Below, piece after piece: positions 11,017 to 23,000 of a stretch of DNA of 64,000 bases. Position numbers and translations under genes: made by a program. The DNA is taken from assembly GCA_023053575.1 (NCBI GenBank), contig JAKZAP010000012.1:12383532-12447531 (forward strand), read 5' to 3'. The stretch is from Branchinecta lynchi. Lineage: Eukaryota > Arthropoda > Branchiopoda > Anostraca > Branchinectidae. Position 1 is the first letter of the stretch; every line of letters begins with the position of its first letter. Under the pieces are notes generated by a model. It was given only the letters and a program-made list of their open reading frames with translations. It searched no databases and had not been told where the DNA came from.

Positions 11017-14000
11017 GTAAGATAATTTTGGTGACATTTGTTACATTAGGTCTATCCAGGATCTTTTGGGTTGCCGACGGAAAAGTGATCGGCTATGCCG
11101 ACGCATATCTCTCCAATGAGAATTTTGAATTTCGCGCCGTGCCAAGAGCTTAGGTCGGTTGGACGGAGCTCCCGACTCGGTCCACATGTACGTTAACCGA
11201 CCGGCATACGGTGCCAAAAAAACCAGCTTACAAAAACTTAGGTCGGTTAATCAAAGGAAGAAAAACGACTTAAGGCGTATTGTCGCCGTTCCCCGAGGAC
11301 TCCACTTGAAGAGTCCCCGCGTTTTTGTTTGTCCCACTTTGAACGTTCGTCGAAAAATATTTAAATGTACACCCTTTGAAATACAAATATAGCAAGAGTT
11401 CAGTAAAATTGCCAGACATACCAAAAAGCGTTAGTGCAGTAAAAGTACTTTTTCACTCGAAAAAAATTGCAAAACACACATTCTTTGCACCAAAATTTTG
11501 AGAAAAAATCTGAAGAAAATGTCCAAAATCCTCCGGTGGGAAAACTTTCTACGACTGCTTGAAAGGGTGGTGGTGGGGGGGGGGGCAGAAAAGTTAAGGG
11601 AAGAAAAAAATATTGGTTTATGATAATAAATGTCGGAGTTAGGGTAAGGAGACGTGTTGATTCCATTTCTGAACTTTATTTTTATCCGACAAGTAGTTCA
11701 CGCGGAATCCGGTGAAAACGAGAAATTCGGTACCATAGAAGCAAAAACCTTATTTTTAAAAAAAAAATCTTTTTTGGTTTAATACCAAAGTCGGTTTAGG
11801 GAGAAGGAGACCTGCTGAATCCCGAAACTTTTCTATTCATCTGACAAGTAGCTCGCCCGGAATCCGGTGAAAATCCGAATTCTGTACCATACAAGAAAAC
11901 AGTTAATTCTAAAAGAAAAACTGCTTGGTCTAATAGCATAGTCGGCTTAGGGGTAAAGAGACCTGCTCAGACCTTATAAATACTTTTTTTTTCCGTCCGA
12001 GATTTAGTTTGCCCGGCATCCGGTGACAACTGGAAATTCGATAGAAGTAAATTTTATTTTGACAAAGTTTTCGTTTACGCTGATAGGACGGTATACGAGT
12101 AGGACGGTATACGAGACGGTAGACATTTTGTGTCAATCTCTGAACTTTGCTGTTTTTCCCTAGCAAATAGTTCGTCCGGAATCCGTCAAAAACCGGAAGT
12201 TCCGTAAAAGTAAAAGTTTATTTTGACGTCGATTACGGTTTCATCATCAGGGTAAGAATCCATGCTGAATCCACCCCCGAAATTTATTTCCTCGAGGGAC
12301 AAGTAGACAGCAGACAAAAAACGGAAATTCGATAGACGGAAAAGTAAAGTCGATATAGAGCGCCAGTATGGGGGTTCGGCTGGAATTGGTGCATCTTCAC
12401 CCGTGCACTCTCTGCAAGCAAGTGCGCAAGGTATGCTGTTCTTTCAGTAGTTACTAACTTGGCTGTGTTGGTTCAGGACGCAAGTTGTTTAGCTTGGCAG
12501 ACAAAACTGAGCTATGAATCCCGTTGTTTTGTGAAGAACATCGTGATTTGCGTCCAAAATAAATTCCACCACCTCCGTGGCAGTGGAAACTTCCTATGGG
12601 TTTGCAGTTCAGTTTAATTTGAGGGTGTTTAGCCATGTCTTTGCTGGCCTCAGCTTTGCTTTTTCTAGATAGTGTTGGGTGAAAGCGCTCCCACTTTATC
12701 TCGGAGTCGTCACATCTGCGGCTCAAGTTCCAGAACGGTCAGTCATTGCTTCTTGACCAACGATACGGCGTCTAATAGCCGGAAGCATCAAGGAGCGTTC
12801 GAAGACGGCCGTGGTCCTGCCTTTATGGGCCATATTAGGGGCCTGTGGAACAGGACGGAACGGGTCTTCACCTGATAGACCCGGATGTTTGTTATTGTGC
12901 CAGCGTGACATATCGACGGTTCCACGCGCTCTTTATCTTCTTGGCGAAGAAACAGTTTGCTGAGGAGATCCGTATTTGCGATCTGTTCATTGCAGCACCA
13001 TCTATGTTCGATCAGGTAGCCAAGGAAGATAAAGGAGACTTCTAGCCCGATGTGGTACTGTACTGGTTGAAAGAGTGTTGGAACCCACCTCTGCAGCTGT
13101 AGGGGACTCGTTGGGAACTACGGCCGTCGCATTTGTCCGTGTCGCAGGTCACAAGCTGCTTGGCACTTGCACAGGTTGACGTGAAGAAGACTTTTCGGGG
13201 CTGGTTTCTTCTTCATCGTTGCTGGGATGTAACTTCCAGAAGAAAGCTGCCATACCCAGTTCTCCGGGTTAATTGCAAAAGAGTTGCTTTCCCGTTCTAT
13301 TATCTTCAAATTCATGTGCACAGAATTGAACTACGCTGCTGAAGCGATGTGTAGTGCATAAGAGCATTTCCAGCCTTCCCTTTGCAGGTTCCAAAGTTCT
13401 TGTTCTCCTGCTGCAATAACATCGTCTCGTAGCCATCGAGTCATACCTTAGGTTCTGTACCGAATTCCGGTTTTCGCAGGGATTCCAGGCGAGCTACTTG
13501 TTGGGCGAACGAAAAAGTTTAGATATGGCCTGAGCAGGGTATCGAATTCCGGTTTTCGCCGGATTCCGGGCCAGCTACCTGTTAGGTGGATAAAAAAAAC
13601 TTTAGATATGAAATTAGAAGGTCTCCTTACCCCTAAACCGACTGTGCTGTTGTCCACAAAAATATTTTTACTGAAAATAAACTTTTTACTTCTACGGTAC
13701 CGAATTTCCAGTTTTCACCGGATTCCGGGTGAACTACTTGTCGGGGTAAAGAATAAAGTTAAGACATGGACTCAATATGTCTGATTACCCCGTAAAGGAC
13801 CGTCTCTTCATCATAAACCAAAACGTTTTTTCGCCCCTTAATTTTTCACCCCCCTCAACCCTTTCATGCAGCCCTAGAAAGTTTTTCCACCGGTTAAGTT
13901 TGGTAGATTTTGGATTTGTTATTCACGATTTTTTCTGAACATTTGAGTGCAGACAGCTTTTGTGTTGCAGTTTTGTCCGGATTGACCAACTTTTTATCGT

Positions 14001-17000
14001 ACTTTTGCTTGGACTACGTACAGAAATGGCGGCTGGTTTAACTCACTGGTTTTTCATCGTTAAGGAAAGAAGTAAGACATTCCCACAGCTCATGAAACCA
14101 AAGTAGATAGCAAAAAAAAGAGAGAACAGGACAGAAATGTTAAGCAATCCTGGAAAAGGCTCTAAGAGGAGCTGAACCAGGTCCTACACCATGGTGGTTC
14201 GTGGGGCCATAAAGCGACACGTTTGTCATTGAGTGGTTTTAATTAATGTCAAAAATCTAAGAAAACTGGTCAGAATTTGTCTCCGGCATAATGTTTTATC
14301 TTCCCGACTGACGTGACTAGCCTACGTACAGAATCTATCAGCTGTAGATACGAATTGTCAGCGAATAGAATACCAGGTCCGCATGTCTTCGTCATGCTGC
14401 TTACAGAAGATTTTAGTTGCGTTTTTGATCGAAGTTTGAAGTTACCGTCGAACTCAAAGATCACTTTTAAAATACCTTTTTTGGTCGCCGGTCACAGTTT
14501 CTTTGTCCCTTAAAACTTTAACCGTCGAACTTCGTGAGCTAGCAAGTTCGAAGTTTGCCTAAAACGTAGATGAAACGGGGGTCGGGCAAGAATCGTTGGA
14601 GTCATAAAACCACTAATTAAGCAAACAGTGAACTTCGATGGTGTTTGAAAACTGATAATAAGAAACCGGCTAAAGCATTGTTTTGTTCAAAGAGCTGTAA
14701 CAAGCTACACGATGTTTACGTATTAAGACACACCCTTGTCCAAATCTAAAGCAAAAGGTTCTTATCAATGCAATGTTCGGTGTTGCCACACTGATTTTTC
14801 CTAGTACTACTTGAAGAGGAGTACAGTTTGACACCCATTGTATTGTAAAAACAAGACCAAAGGTTTCGATAGAATCCCCAAAATCTTTAATTTTGATCCA
14901 GACAATTGGGTCTTGCCTTCGCCAGATCCAGTCTTCGCCAAGCTAATCATCAGAGAAATCCAAGTTTAGATATACCTCTGTAAGCCATATCTATTTTGAC
15001 GATACTGACCGAAACTTCCTGCTTTACTTCTGCCAAATTGCCGGTTTCGTCCGAATTCCGAGCGAACTACTTGTCCAGCAAAAAAAGAAGGCTCAGAAAC
15101 ATCTAATCAACTGCAAACAAAACGTTAACTTTTAAATCTTTCCGATTTCAACCGAATTCCGGACGAATCATATGTCCAGTAAAAGAATGCTTGTCATGTA
15201 CAGACTCAGCGTCTCGTATAATCCCAAAATCTGTCATCCAATCAACTTCAAATAAAACGTTTGCTTTTAACAAATTTTTCGGTTTTGACCGGATTCCGGG
15301 CGAACTAATTGTCCGGATTGAAAATGTTGTTCACCTAAGTTTTCTGCATGTCTTCTTACCGCTAAATCGAACATCTAGCTAACTTCAAATAAAACTCTTA
15401 CTTTTACCTAACTTTCCGGTTTTTGTCGGATTCCGGACGAACTACTTGTCGGGCAAGAAAATAGTTTCATCATTGTGTTCAGCGTATCTTCTTACCCCAT
15501 AATCGACAATCACATAAGCTGTTTAAAAATATTTTGTTTGCCCCTTAATTTTTACCCCCTCCCCCACCTCTAAATCTAGGGCTACAGAGCCCATCTACGA
15601 ACTTGACCTTACCCTTGACCCCAATCCTCACACCAAGCTTTGTCACAACATCTCATTCCCTTCCTGATACCGTGCTGACAGACGGACGGACAGACGGACA
15701 ACTTTTGCGATGTCATAGGTATCGCTACACTTACGTTTTGGGATCCCAAAAACTACTAAATTAATGGATGGACAGCATTGGTCTTCGAACTGACAATAAG
15801 TAGTCGTAACAGAACAAAACGTGTTCTTTTGACGAAAAGTTGTTATTTCAACTTCCAACCAAGTGGAGCTTTAGTGCTTCCCGTGGCTATCCTGGCGACG
15901 CTGCTCCTTTCCTCGGCCCCCTGGGGGAACCAACCAAGCAATCTGATTGGCTCTGCATAAGTCAACATATAACCCGGGTCTATTCTACTTATTCGTCGTA
16001 TTACATTTATCGACTACTCAAAATTTCTTAGAGTTCTTTCGACTACTCAAAATTTCTTAGAGTTATTTAGAGGCGAAAGCCTTTTCTCTTGCTTTGTATT
16101 ATTATTATTATTATTATTATTATTACAGTACGTCCCGAGAAAAAGAGGAACCTCTAAAAAACTTCGATCAAAAATCGCATTTTATTTTATTTATTTATTT
16201 TTATTACAGGTGAAACCGGTGATAGACTACCGCACAGTTCGAGTAGAAGCTGGGAAAGGAGGTGACGGAGCCATCTCTTTACTACGGATTGGTATTCACG
16301 ACAAAGCTGGCCCAGATGGCGCTGATGGGGGAAGTGGTGGTCACGTTGTTTTCAGGGTGAGTTCTTTCTAGAATCACAACTCTTACTAGAAATAATAATC
16401 TTTTCACGATAAAGTGGTTGAGAAACATTATTTTTCGATAATTTCTTGTTGGTGCTTGTCCGAGTCTATCCAGACTTCCCGCTCTGGGAAGCGGAGGCTC
16501 GACGCAAAATATTTTCATTTGTGTGCGCCACAGGGTTGCCACATGTCGCACGATACGTGTGAATTGTCACTCTATTTTGTTTCAATCAAATCGTTTATTG
16601 ACAAACCAATTTCGTAGCTTTCTTCGTTAGAAGATGCTAAATTACGCTGGTCATATAGCTACAGTAATAAAATAAAAATATTACACTAATTATTCACTTT
16701 GTTAAAAATCTCTGTAAAAAAGGGCACAAACGAGTCCATGAACCTTTAAGTTCGTCCTCTGACAGGCGCTGCTAGTTTTTGTCACTCTGGTCCTACGTAT
16801 TACATAAAATTCACTCTATTTCAGAAAACGTCCAAATGTGTCATTTTTGCAGCAGTGATTCCGACCAAAAGTGATCATTTCACTTTTACCATGAAATCAA
16901 AATTAAGACATGTAATTTTTGCAGTTGTAATTTCGGCTAGAAATGACCGATCCTGCATACCTGTAGAATTGAAGTTTAAATGACCTAACCTGACTTTACC

Positions 17001-20000
17001 CTCTTGCTGTCCGTCCGGCGGCTGTATGCACCCAGTCGAAGAATCCCCCCCCATACACAATCACCACTACCCCTTGGGATATACAGAGAATTCCTGAGCT
17101 GACACTGACAAATGTAAGGTAAGAACTGGCATTAAACGACGCTTTGATTATTCGGATTGGTTTGTAAAGAATTAATAAAACCCTAGCCTAAGGTGTTGAA
17201 AAACAGTACACAAAATAATTAACTTGTACCTCCCAATCCCAAAAGACAGTAACTTCAGGGCACTGTCACGTTTGCCGTGTTTACAAAGGCCTCGTTACCC
17301 CCTTTTTTTTTTTTTACACGAACATCTTGAAGGACACCTAAATGAAGAGTACCAAGTATCATCCCTACCTGTATGACTTCCGTTAACATTCCCTGCAGAA
17401 AACCCAATCCAAATACGAAATAGTGTTTCCAAGCTATGATTTTTGCTCCATTTTGCATCTGTCCTTATTTCAATACTGAACAATTTTAGAAATGAACAAA
17501 TGTCTCCAATCAATCTGGATTATTTTTTAACCAGTTAAGCCCAAACGTATATCTAGAAGAAGTTCCAGTACGATCCGGACAGCGCCGTACAAGATTTGAA
17601 TGAATTGCGCCTTTTGTCTTGGAGTCTGCATGTGCAAACCTCGAGAAACAAATATCCCTATTTTGAAAACGTCATGCTCAGGAGAAGAATGCTCTCCGTG
17701 GCCATGTCTGTAAATGCATTCTCGATGGTGTGTTCAAGTATGGTTTCATTGTTCCAGGTGTCCTTTAATTATTATTAAACCTGTCCTGAGTGGGTCTGGG
17801 AACCGAGTCTCAATGGTAAAAGAGGCTTCCAGAAAGGTGATGACGCGCACTGCCAACGGACAAGTCGCTCGCGGAACCTTGACGCCTATTTTCTTTTACT
17901 GATACACGATTTTTTTCAGTCATCACACAACCATAAGAGTTTGAACAGTATAAAAGACAGTGCTCAAAGCCAACGATGGAGATGACGGTAGTCATCACGA
18001 CTGTATAGGAAAGAATGCCAATCATACAATTGTAGACGTAAGTGCACCATTATTTCTTTTCAGTGTATAGACTGCTTTAGGCTCCATTTATACAAAACTA
18101 CTACTAATACTCAGCACTACTCCGCTGATGGTATTCTCATACCATTGAGAATATACTGTCAGAATTGGTCCTGTGGTGTCCTAGGAGGCTTCCTCCAAGC
18201 TGCGCAGGACCCCTGTTCTTGGCCACTCGACGATGATCCACTTGGCTCCTCCGTCTTTTCGAACACCTTGACACATAACCATGTGTTTGTTGTTTTTTTT
18301 ACTCAAGTAGCTAAAATTGTATCCAAAATAGGCGCTGTAAGCGGATGGTAGGAGCTACGCGGAACATCAAAATTCGTTACCTCCACAAACAGGTACATCG
18401 CTGTAAAGCCCCAAAGAAAAAATGTCCAAAGTAAAAGCCGGCTGGTTAGAAACGGTTAGAATGGAGGGATCGGAGTGAAACTTGCTGGGAGAACACGCAT
18501 CTGCTCTAGATAAATCGTTTAGACAGTTGTACTGGATCCGGACACGTAGGAGGGGGGGGGGGGGGTCCCGGAATTCTGGTGATGGCGGTTTTGGGGATTT
18601 TCACCATTGTTAAGAAGATTATCCCACTTCTGGACCCCATTGTTAAGAGGATGGACGAGTGGAGGCGAGGTTTAATGAAGATAAGGCTCCTGGGGTGTGG
18701 GCTGAAGACATTCTGACACCGTAGGTGCCCACTAGCCCCAGGACCAGTCAGGAAACCGGACAAAAGAGACAAGGGAAAGTCTCAGGGAATTCTATAGCTC
18801 AGCCGCAGTCAATCCAGAAATCCCTAATCAAGCTGGTTCACACATCCTAGCGAAGCTGGAATTCACATATCCAGTCAAGCCCGAGGCCTACTAGCCGAGA
18901 TGGACCATAACGTCTATAGTTAATTTATCTATGTAAATCGTGTACAAGAGTGTGACACATATAATATAGCACTAATGGGTCCCTAACTAAATATGTAAAC
19001 TGGTCCTTACCATAAATTATAATACAGAGTAACGGAGGTCTTGCTCCGACCAAGGATGAAAGAGAACTTGGCAGGTATATCAGGGACCCGGTCAAACTGA
19101 CTTCAGAATAAACAATTTGTCGATCTGATAATGGTGAGGGGAGTGATGGGAGGGGAACCCGGAATTTTCAGTCATGCGTAACTTTGGAACGGGTGATCGG
19201 ATTCGAGTGAAATTTAAGAATTGAACAGAGGACATTTCTCCGGTGATCTTTTTCATATCCGGACCGGATCCGGCAACTATTGGGGGGGGGGGGAATACGT
19301 GACCCGCTTAGAATGGAGAGATCGGGATGGAACTTTGTGGAAAGAACAAGCAGATGCTCTAGGTAAATCATTTACTGAATCGGATTGGCTACGGGCACCG
19401 TGGGAGAGTTGGGGGGGGGGGGGGAGCGGAAATCTCGAGAAACGGTTAGAATGATGGTATCGGAGTGAAACTTGCTCGGAAGAACAAACATCTGCTCTAT
19501 GTAAATCTTTTACACAATTTGACTGGATCCGAACACTTGAGGGGGGGAGGGAGGGGGTTTCCCGGAAATCCTTTTTTTTTATTTTCACGACGAAAAAAAA
19601 TCCTCGATATAATCGGGGGAGTTGAGGTAGGGGAATCCGGAATATTGAGTCATGTGCAACTTTGGAACGGGTGATCGGATTCGACTGAAACTGAACAGAG
19701 GACATTTTTCTCTGGTGATCTTTTTCATTTCCGGACCGAATCCGACTATTATTGGGGTGAGGGCGGAAAATACTTGACCCGCTTAGACTTGTGTGATCTG
19801 GATCGAACTTCGTGGGAATAACGAACAGAAGCTCTGTATTGATCATTTACAGAACCGGATTGGCTCCGGGTAATGTGGGTAGAGTTGAAGGGGGGGGGGG
19901 GGGGGGGGGTCTGGGATTCCGGTGATCGCGAGTTACGGTACTTCCAGATGTGCTAGGACGATGAAACTTCGCTGGAATATTGGAGATTCAACAGCATTTG

Positions 20001-23000
20001 CTTAGAAATAGCTACTTCTCAAATCTGATTATTCCTTGAAGTACCAATCTTGACCGCAAAGTAAAAACAAGAGCTATAAGCTCATATGGCACTTGCAAGC
20101 ATATGTAGTAAGAAATACCCCAAGAAGAAAAAATTAAGGGGCTGAAAACTCAACCTATGGTTTCGCTTTAAATATAAAAATAGGAGACAGAAGGCAAAAG
20201 AAAACAAGAAGGAAAACAAAAACTATCAAGGCTGGTTCAGATGGAAGTATTCGGCTAAGATGCGCCAAACTTGCAAGGCTGGGTCAGAGGATGGAAGTGA
20301 TGGTCAAAAGATTTTGTTTCACTTTTCGGTTAAGATGCGCACTTTAAGGGTGCTAAAAATTAATTTCTAAGCAAAACCATCGAGGCAAAAAGATTCATGT
20401 ACTCATGGCGACCTTGAAAAACGGTTAACATGAGTTCTTTAAGGAATTGTCGGATCGGTGAAGTGACGATGTCCAACCCAATGATGTCAAGTTTCTAATG
20501 CTCCAGCAAAATTGTATCGTCCTATCACATCTGGGAGTACCTTAACTCACGATCACCGGTATTCCGGGTATTCCTTGGTACCCGAATCCGGTCCAATTCT
20601 GTCACTGATGCACCTAGGACTCGTGCCTGTACTTCCCACGAAGTTTCATCCTGATCGCTCAACTCCATGCGTATCACAAGTTTTCCGATTCCCCCCCCCC
20701 CTCCACCTCCCCCCACCCCAGTTCATCGGATCCGGTCCGCACTTGAAATGGGACATCTGAGACATGAGTTCTTTCAAGATATCAAGTTTCATTAAGATCC
20801 GATAACCCGATCGAAAGTTATGCATGCCACTAATTTCCGGATTCCGCCGTCCCTCCCCCCTCCCCCGACGACGGTCGGATCGGGCGAGGGACTGTTTCCA
20901 AGTTCATTTGGTCGGGTCTCTGATATGCCTGCCAAGTTTTATCGTCCTAGCTCACCTGGAAGTACATCAGCTATGGATTGCCGGGATCTCTGAACCCCCC
21001 CCCCTCCAACTCCCCCCACAGTGTCCGAATCCGGTCCAGTTCTGTCAGTTATTTATCTAGAGCTTGTGCTACTTCTTCCCATGAAGTTTCATCCCGATCG
21101 CTCCACTCCGAGAATTTCACGATTTCCGGCTCCACCTCCGACTCCCCCTCAGATTCATCGGATCCGGTCCGGACTTGAGATGAGACATCTGAGACACGAG
21201 GTCTTCCCAGGTATCAAGTTTCATTAAGATCCGACCACCCATTGGAAAGTTATGCATGTCCCTATTTTCTGGATTCTGCAACCTCCCCCTCCCCCCACGA
21301 TGGTCGGATCGGGCAAGTGACTATTTCCAAGTTTGTTTGCTCGGGTCCCTAATATGCCTGCCAAGTTTCATCGTCCTAGCGTATCTGGAAGTACCCTAAC
21401 TCGCAAACACCGGACTAACTGACCGACCGACAGACAGACAGACCGACGGAAAAGTGATCGGTATATGGCACTTGGCCGGAAGGCAAGTGCCATAAAAACA
21501 CTTTTAAGCAATATATGCATTTTCATGATGCCCATCAGCCGATTAGCATTTTTGCCTCAAGGGTTTCGCTTACAAATGAAGTGCCAGCTCTCTTAGAGTG
21601 TGCATCTCAACCGCAAAGTCGAAACTTACTTTTGATCAATCAAAACATATTAACCCATGCAAGTGCCATATGAGCTTACAGCTCTTGTTATGGCACTTGC
21701 AGCCTCTGTCTGGAGTGCTATATACCGATCGCAATTCCGTCTGTCCGTTTGTCCGAGTTCTTATGGCACTTGCAGCCTCTGGCTCAAGTGCCATCTACCG
21801 ATCACAATTCCGTCTGTCGGTCGGTCCTAGTTTTTTGTCACAGTTAGGGTACTTCCAGATGTGCTAGGACAATGAAACTTGGCAGGAATATCAGGGACCC
21901 GACCAAACTAACCGTTTCCCGATCCGACCATATGCGAGGGAGTGGGGGTCGCTGGAAACTTGGAAATTTAGGGCATTTTGTCACACTTTTCCAGTTAGGG
22001 TACTTACATTTGAGCTAGGACAATGAAACTTGGCAGGCATATCAAGGACCCGACTAAACTAACCTGGAAATAATTGCCGATCCGACCATATGCGGGGGAG
22101 TGGGGGCTCTGGAAACTTTAAAATTTAGGGTTTTTCACCCTAAATTTTTCACAATTTCACACAGTTTTTCGAGTTAGGGTACTTCCAGATGAGCTACGAC
22201 AATAAAACTTGGCAAGCATATCAAGGACCGGACCAAACTAACCTGTAAATAATCAGTTTCCCGATCCGACCATTTGCGGGGGAGTGGGGGGCGCTGGAAA
22301 CTTGAAAATTTTGGGCATTTTGTCACACTTTCTCTCAGTTGTGCTAGGACCATGAAACTTGGCAGGCATATGAGAGACATGACCAAACAAACTTAGAAAT
22401 AATCAGTTTTCCGATCCGACCGTTTTGGGGGGGGAGTGGAGGGCAGGGGAATCCGGGAAATTGAGAAGTGTGTAACTTTCGAACGGGTAATCGGATTGTA
22501 ATGAAACTTAATAACTGAATAGATTGTATATCTGTGATGTCCCGTTTCAAGTCTTGGCCGGATTCGGTAGCCAGGGGGGAGTTGGGGGGAGACCGGAAAT
22601 TTCAAGAAACGGTTAGAATGGAGGGATCGGAGTGAAACTTGCTGGGAAGAACAAGCATCTGCTCTAGATAAATCCTTTAGACCATTGTAATGGTTCCGAA
22701 CACTTATGGGGGGGGGGGGAGGGGGTTTACCGGAATTCCGGTGATGGCTGTTTTGGGGATTTTCACGATGAGACTTGGCAGGCATATCAGGGACCCCATC
22801 AAACTGACTTCAAAATAAAAATTTTGTCGATCTGATAATGGTGGGGGGAGTGGAGGGAGGGGAATCCGGAATTTTCAGTCGTGCGTAACTTTCGAATGGG
22901 TGATCGGATTCCAGTGAAATTTAAGAATTTAACAGAGGACATTTCTCCGGTGATCTTTTTCATATCCGGACCGGATCCGGAAAGTATTGGGGGGGGGAAT

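Larger units (their letters stand above)
11017..16209 (+). other. MTG2: Intron 1
   Basis: Filled mostly with repeats. Family A monomers lie at about 11640-12360 and 13440-13880, and a near-complete reverse family A copy at 14853-15760. An (ATT)n microsatellite lies at 16098-16136 and a T/A-rich tract runs into the acceptor. 11271-11345 shares 'ggcgtatt..tcg.cgttccccgaggactcc' with the element at 61441. 12361-13440 and 13881-14850 contain nothing I can identify. Confidence 0.7.

Noticed and set aside
12454..13345. Cluster of 60-90 codon ORFs in intron 1, possibly an old retroelement
   Set aside because: No catalytic motif or family seen; frames change every 200 bp. Left unassigned.
16282..16551. 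89-codon minus-strand ORF opposite exon 2
   Set aside because: Shadow of the conserved Obg exon on the other strand.
19277..19846. 189-codon minus-strand ORF, Pro/Ser-rich
   Set aside because: Reading of family B monomers and their C runs; similar ORFs appear in every copy (22393-22785, 24426-24890, 54970-55752). No protein family.
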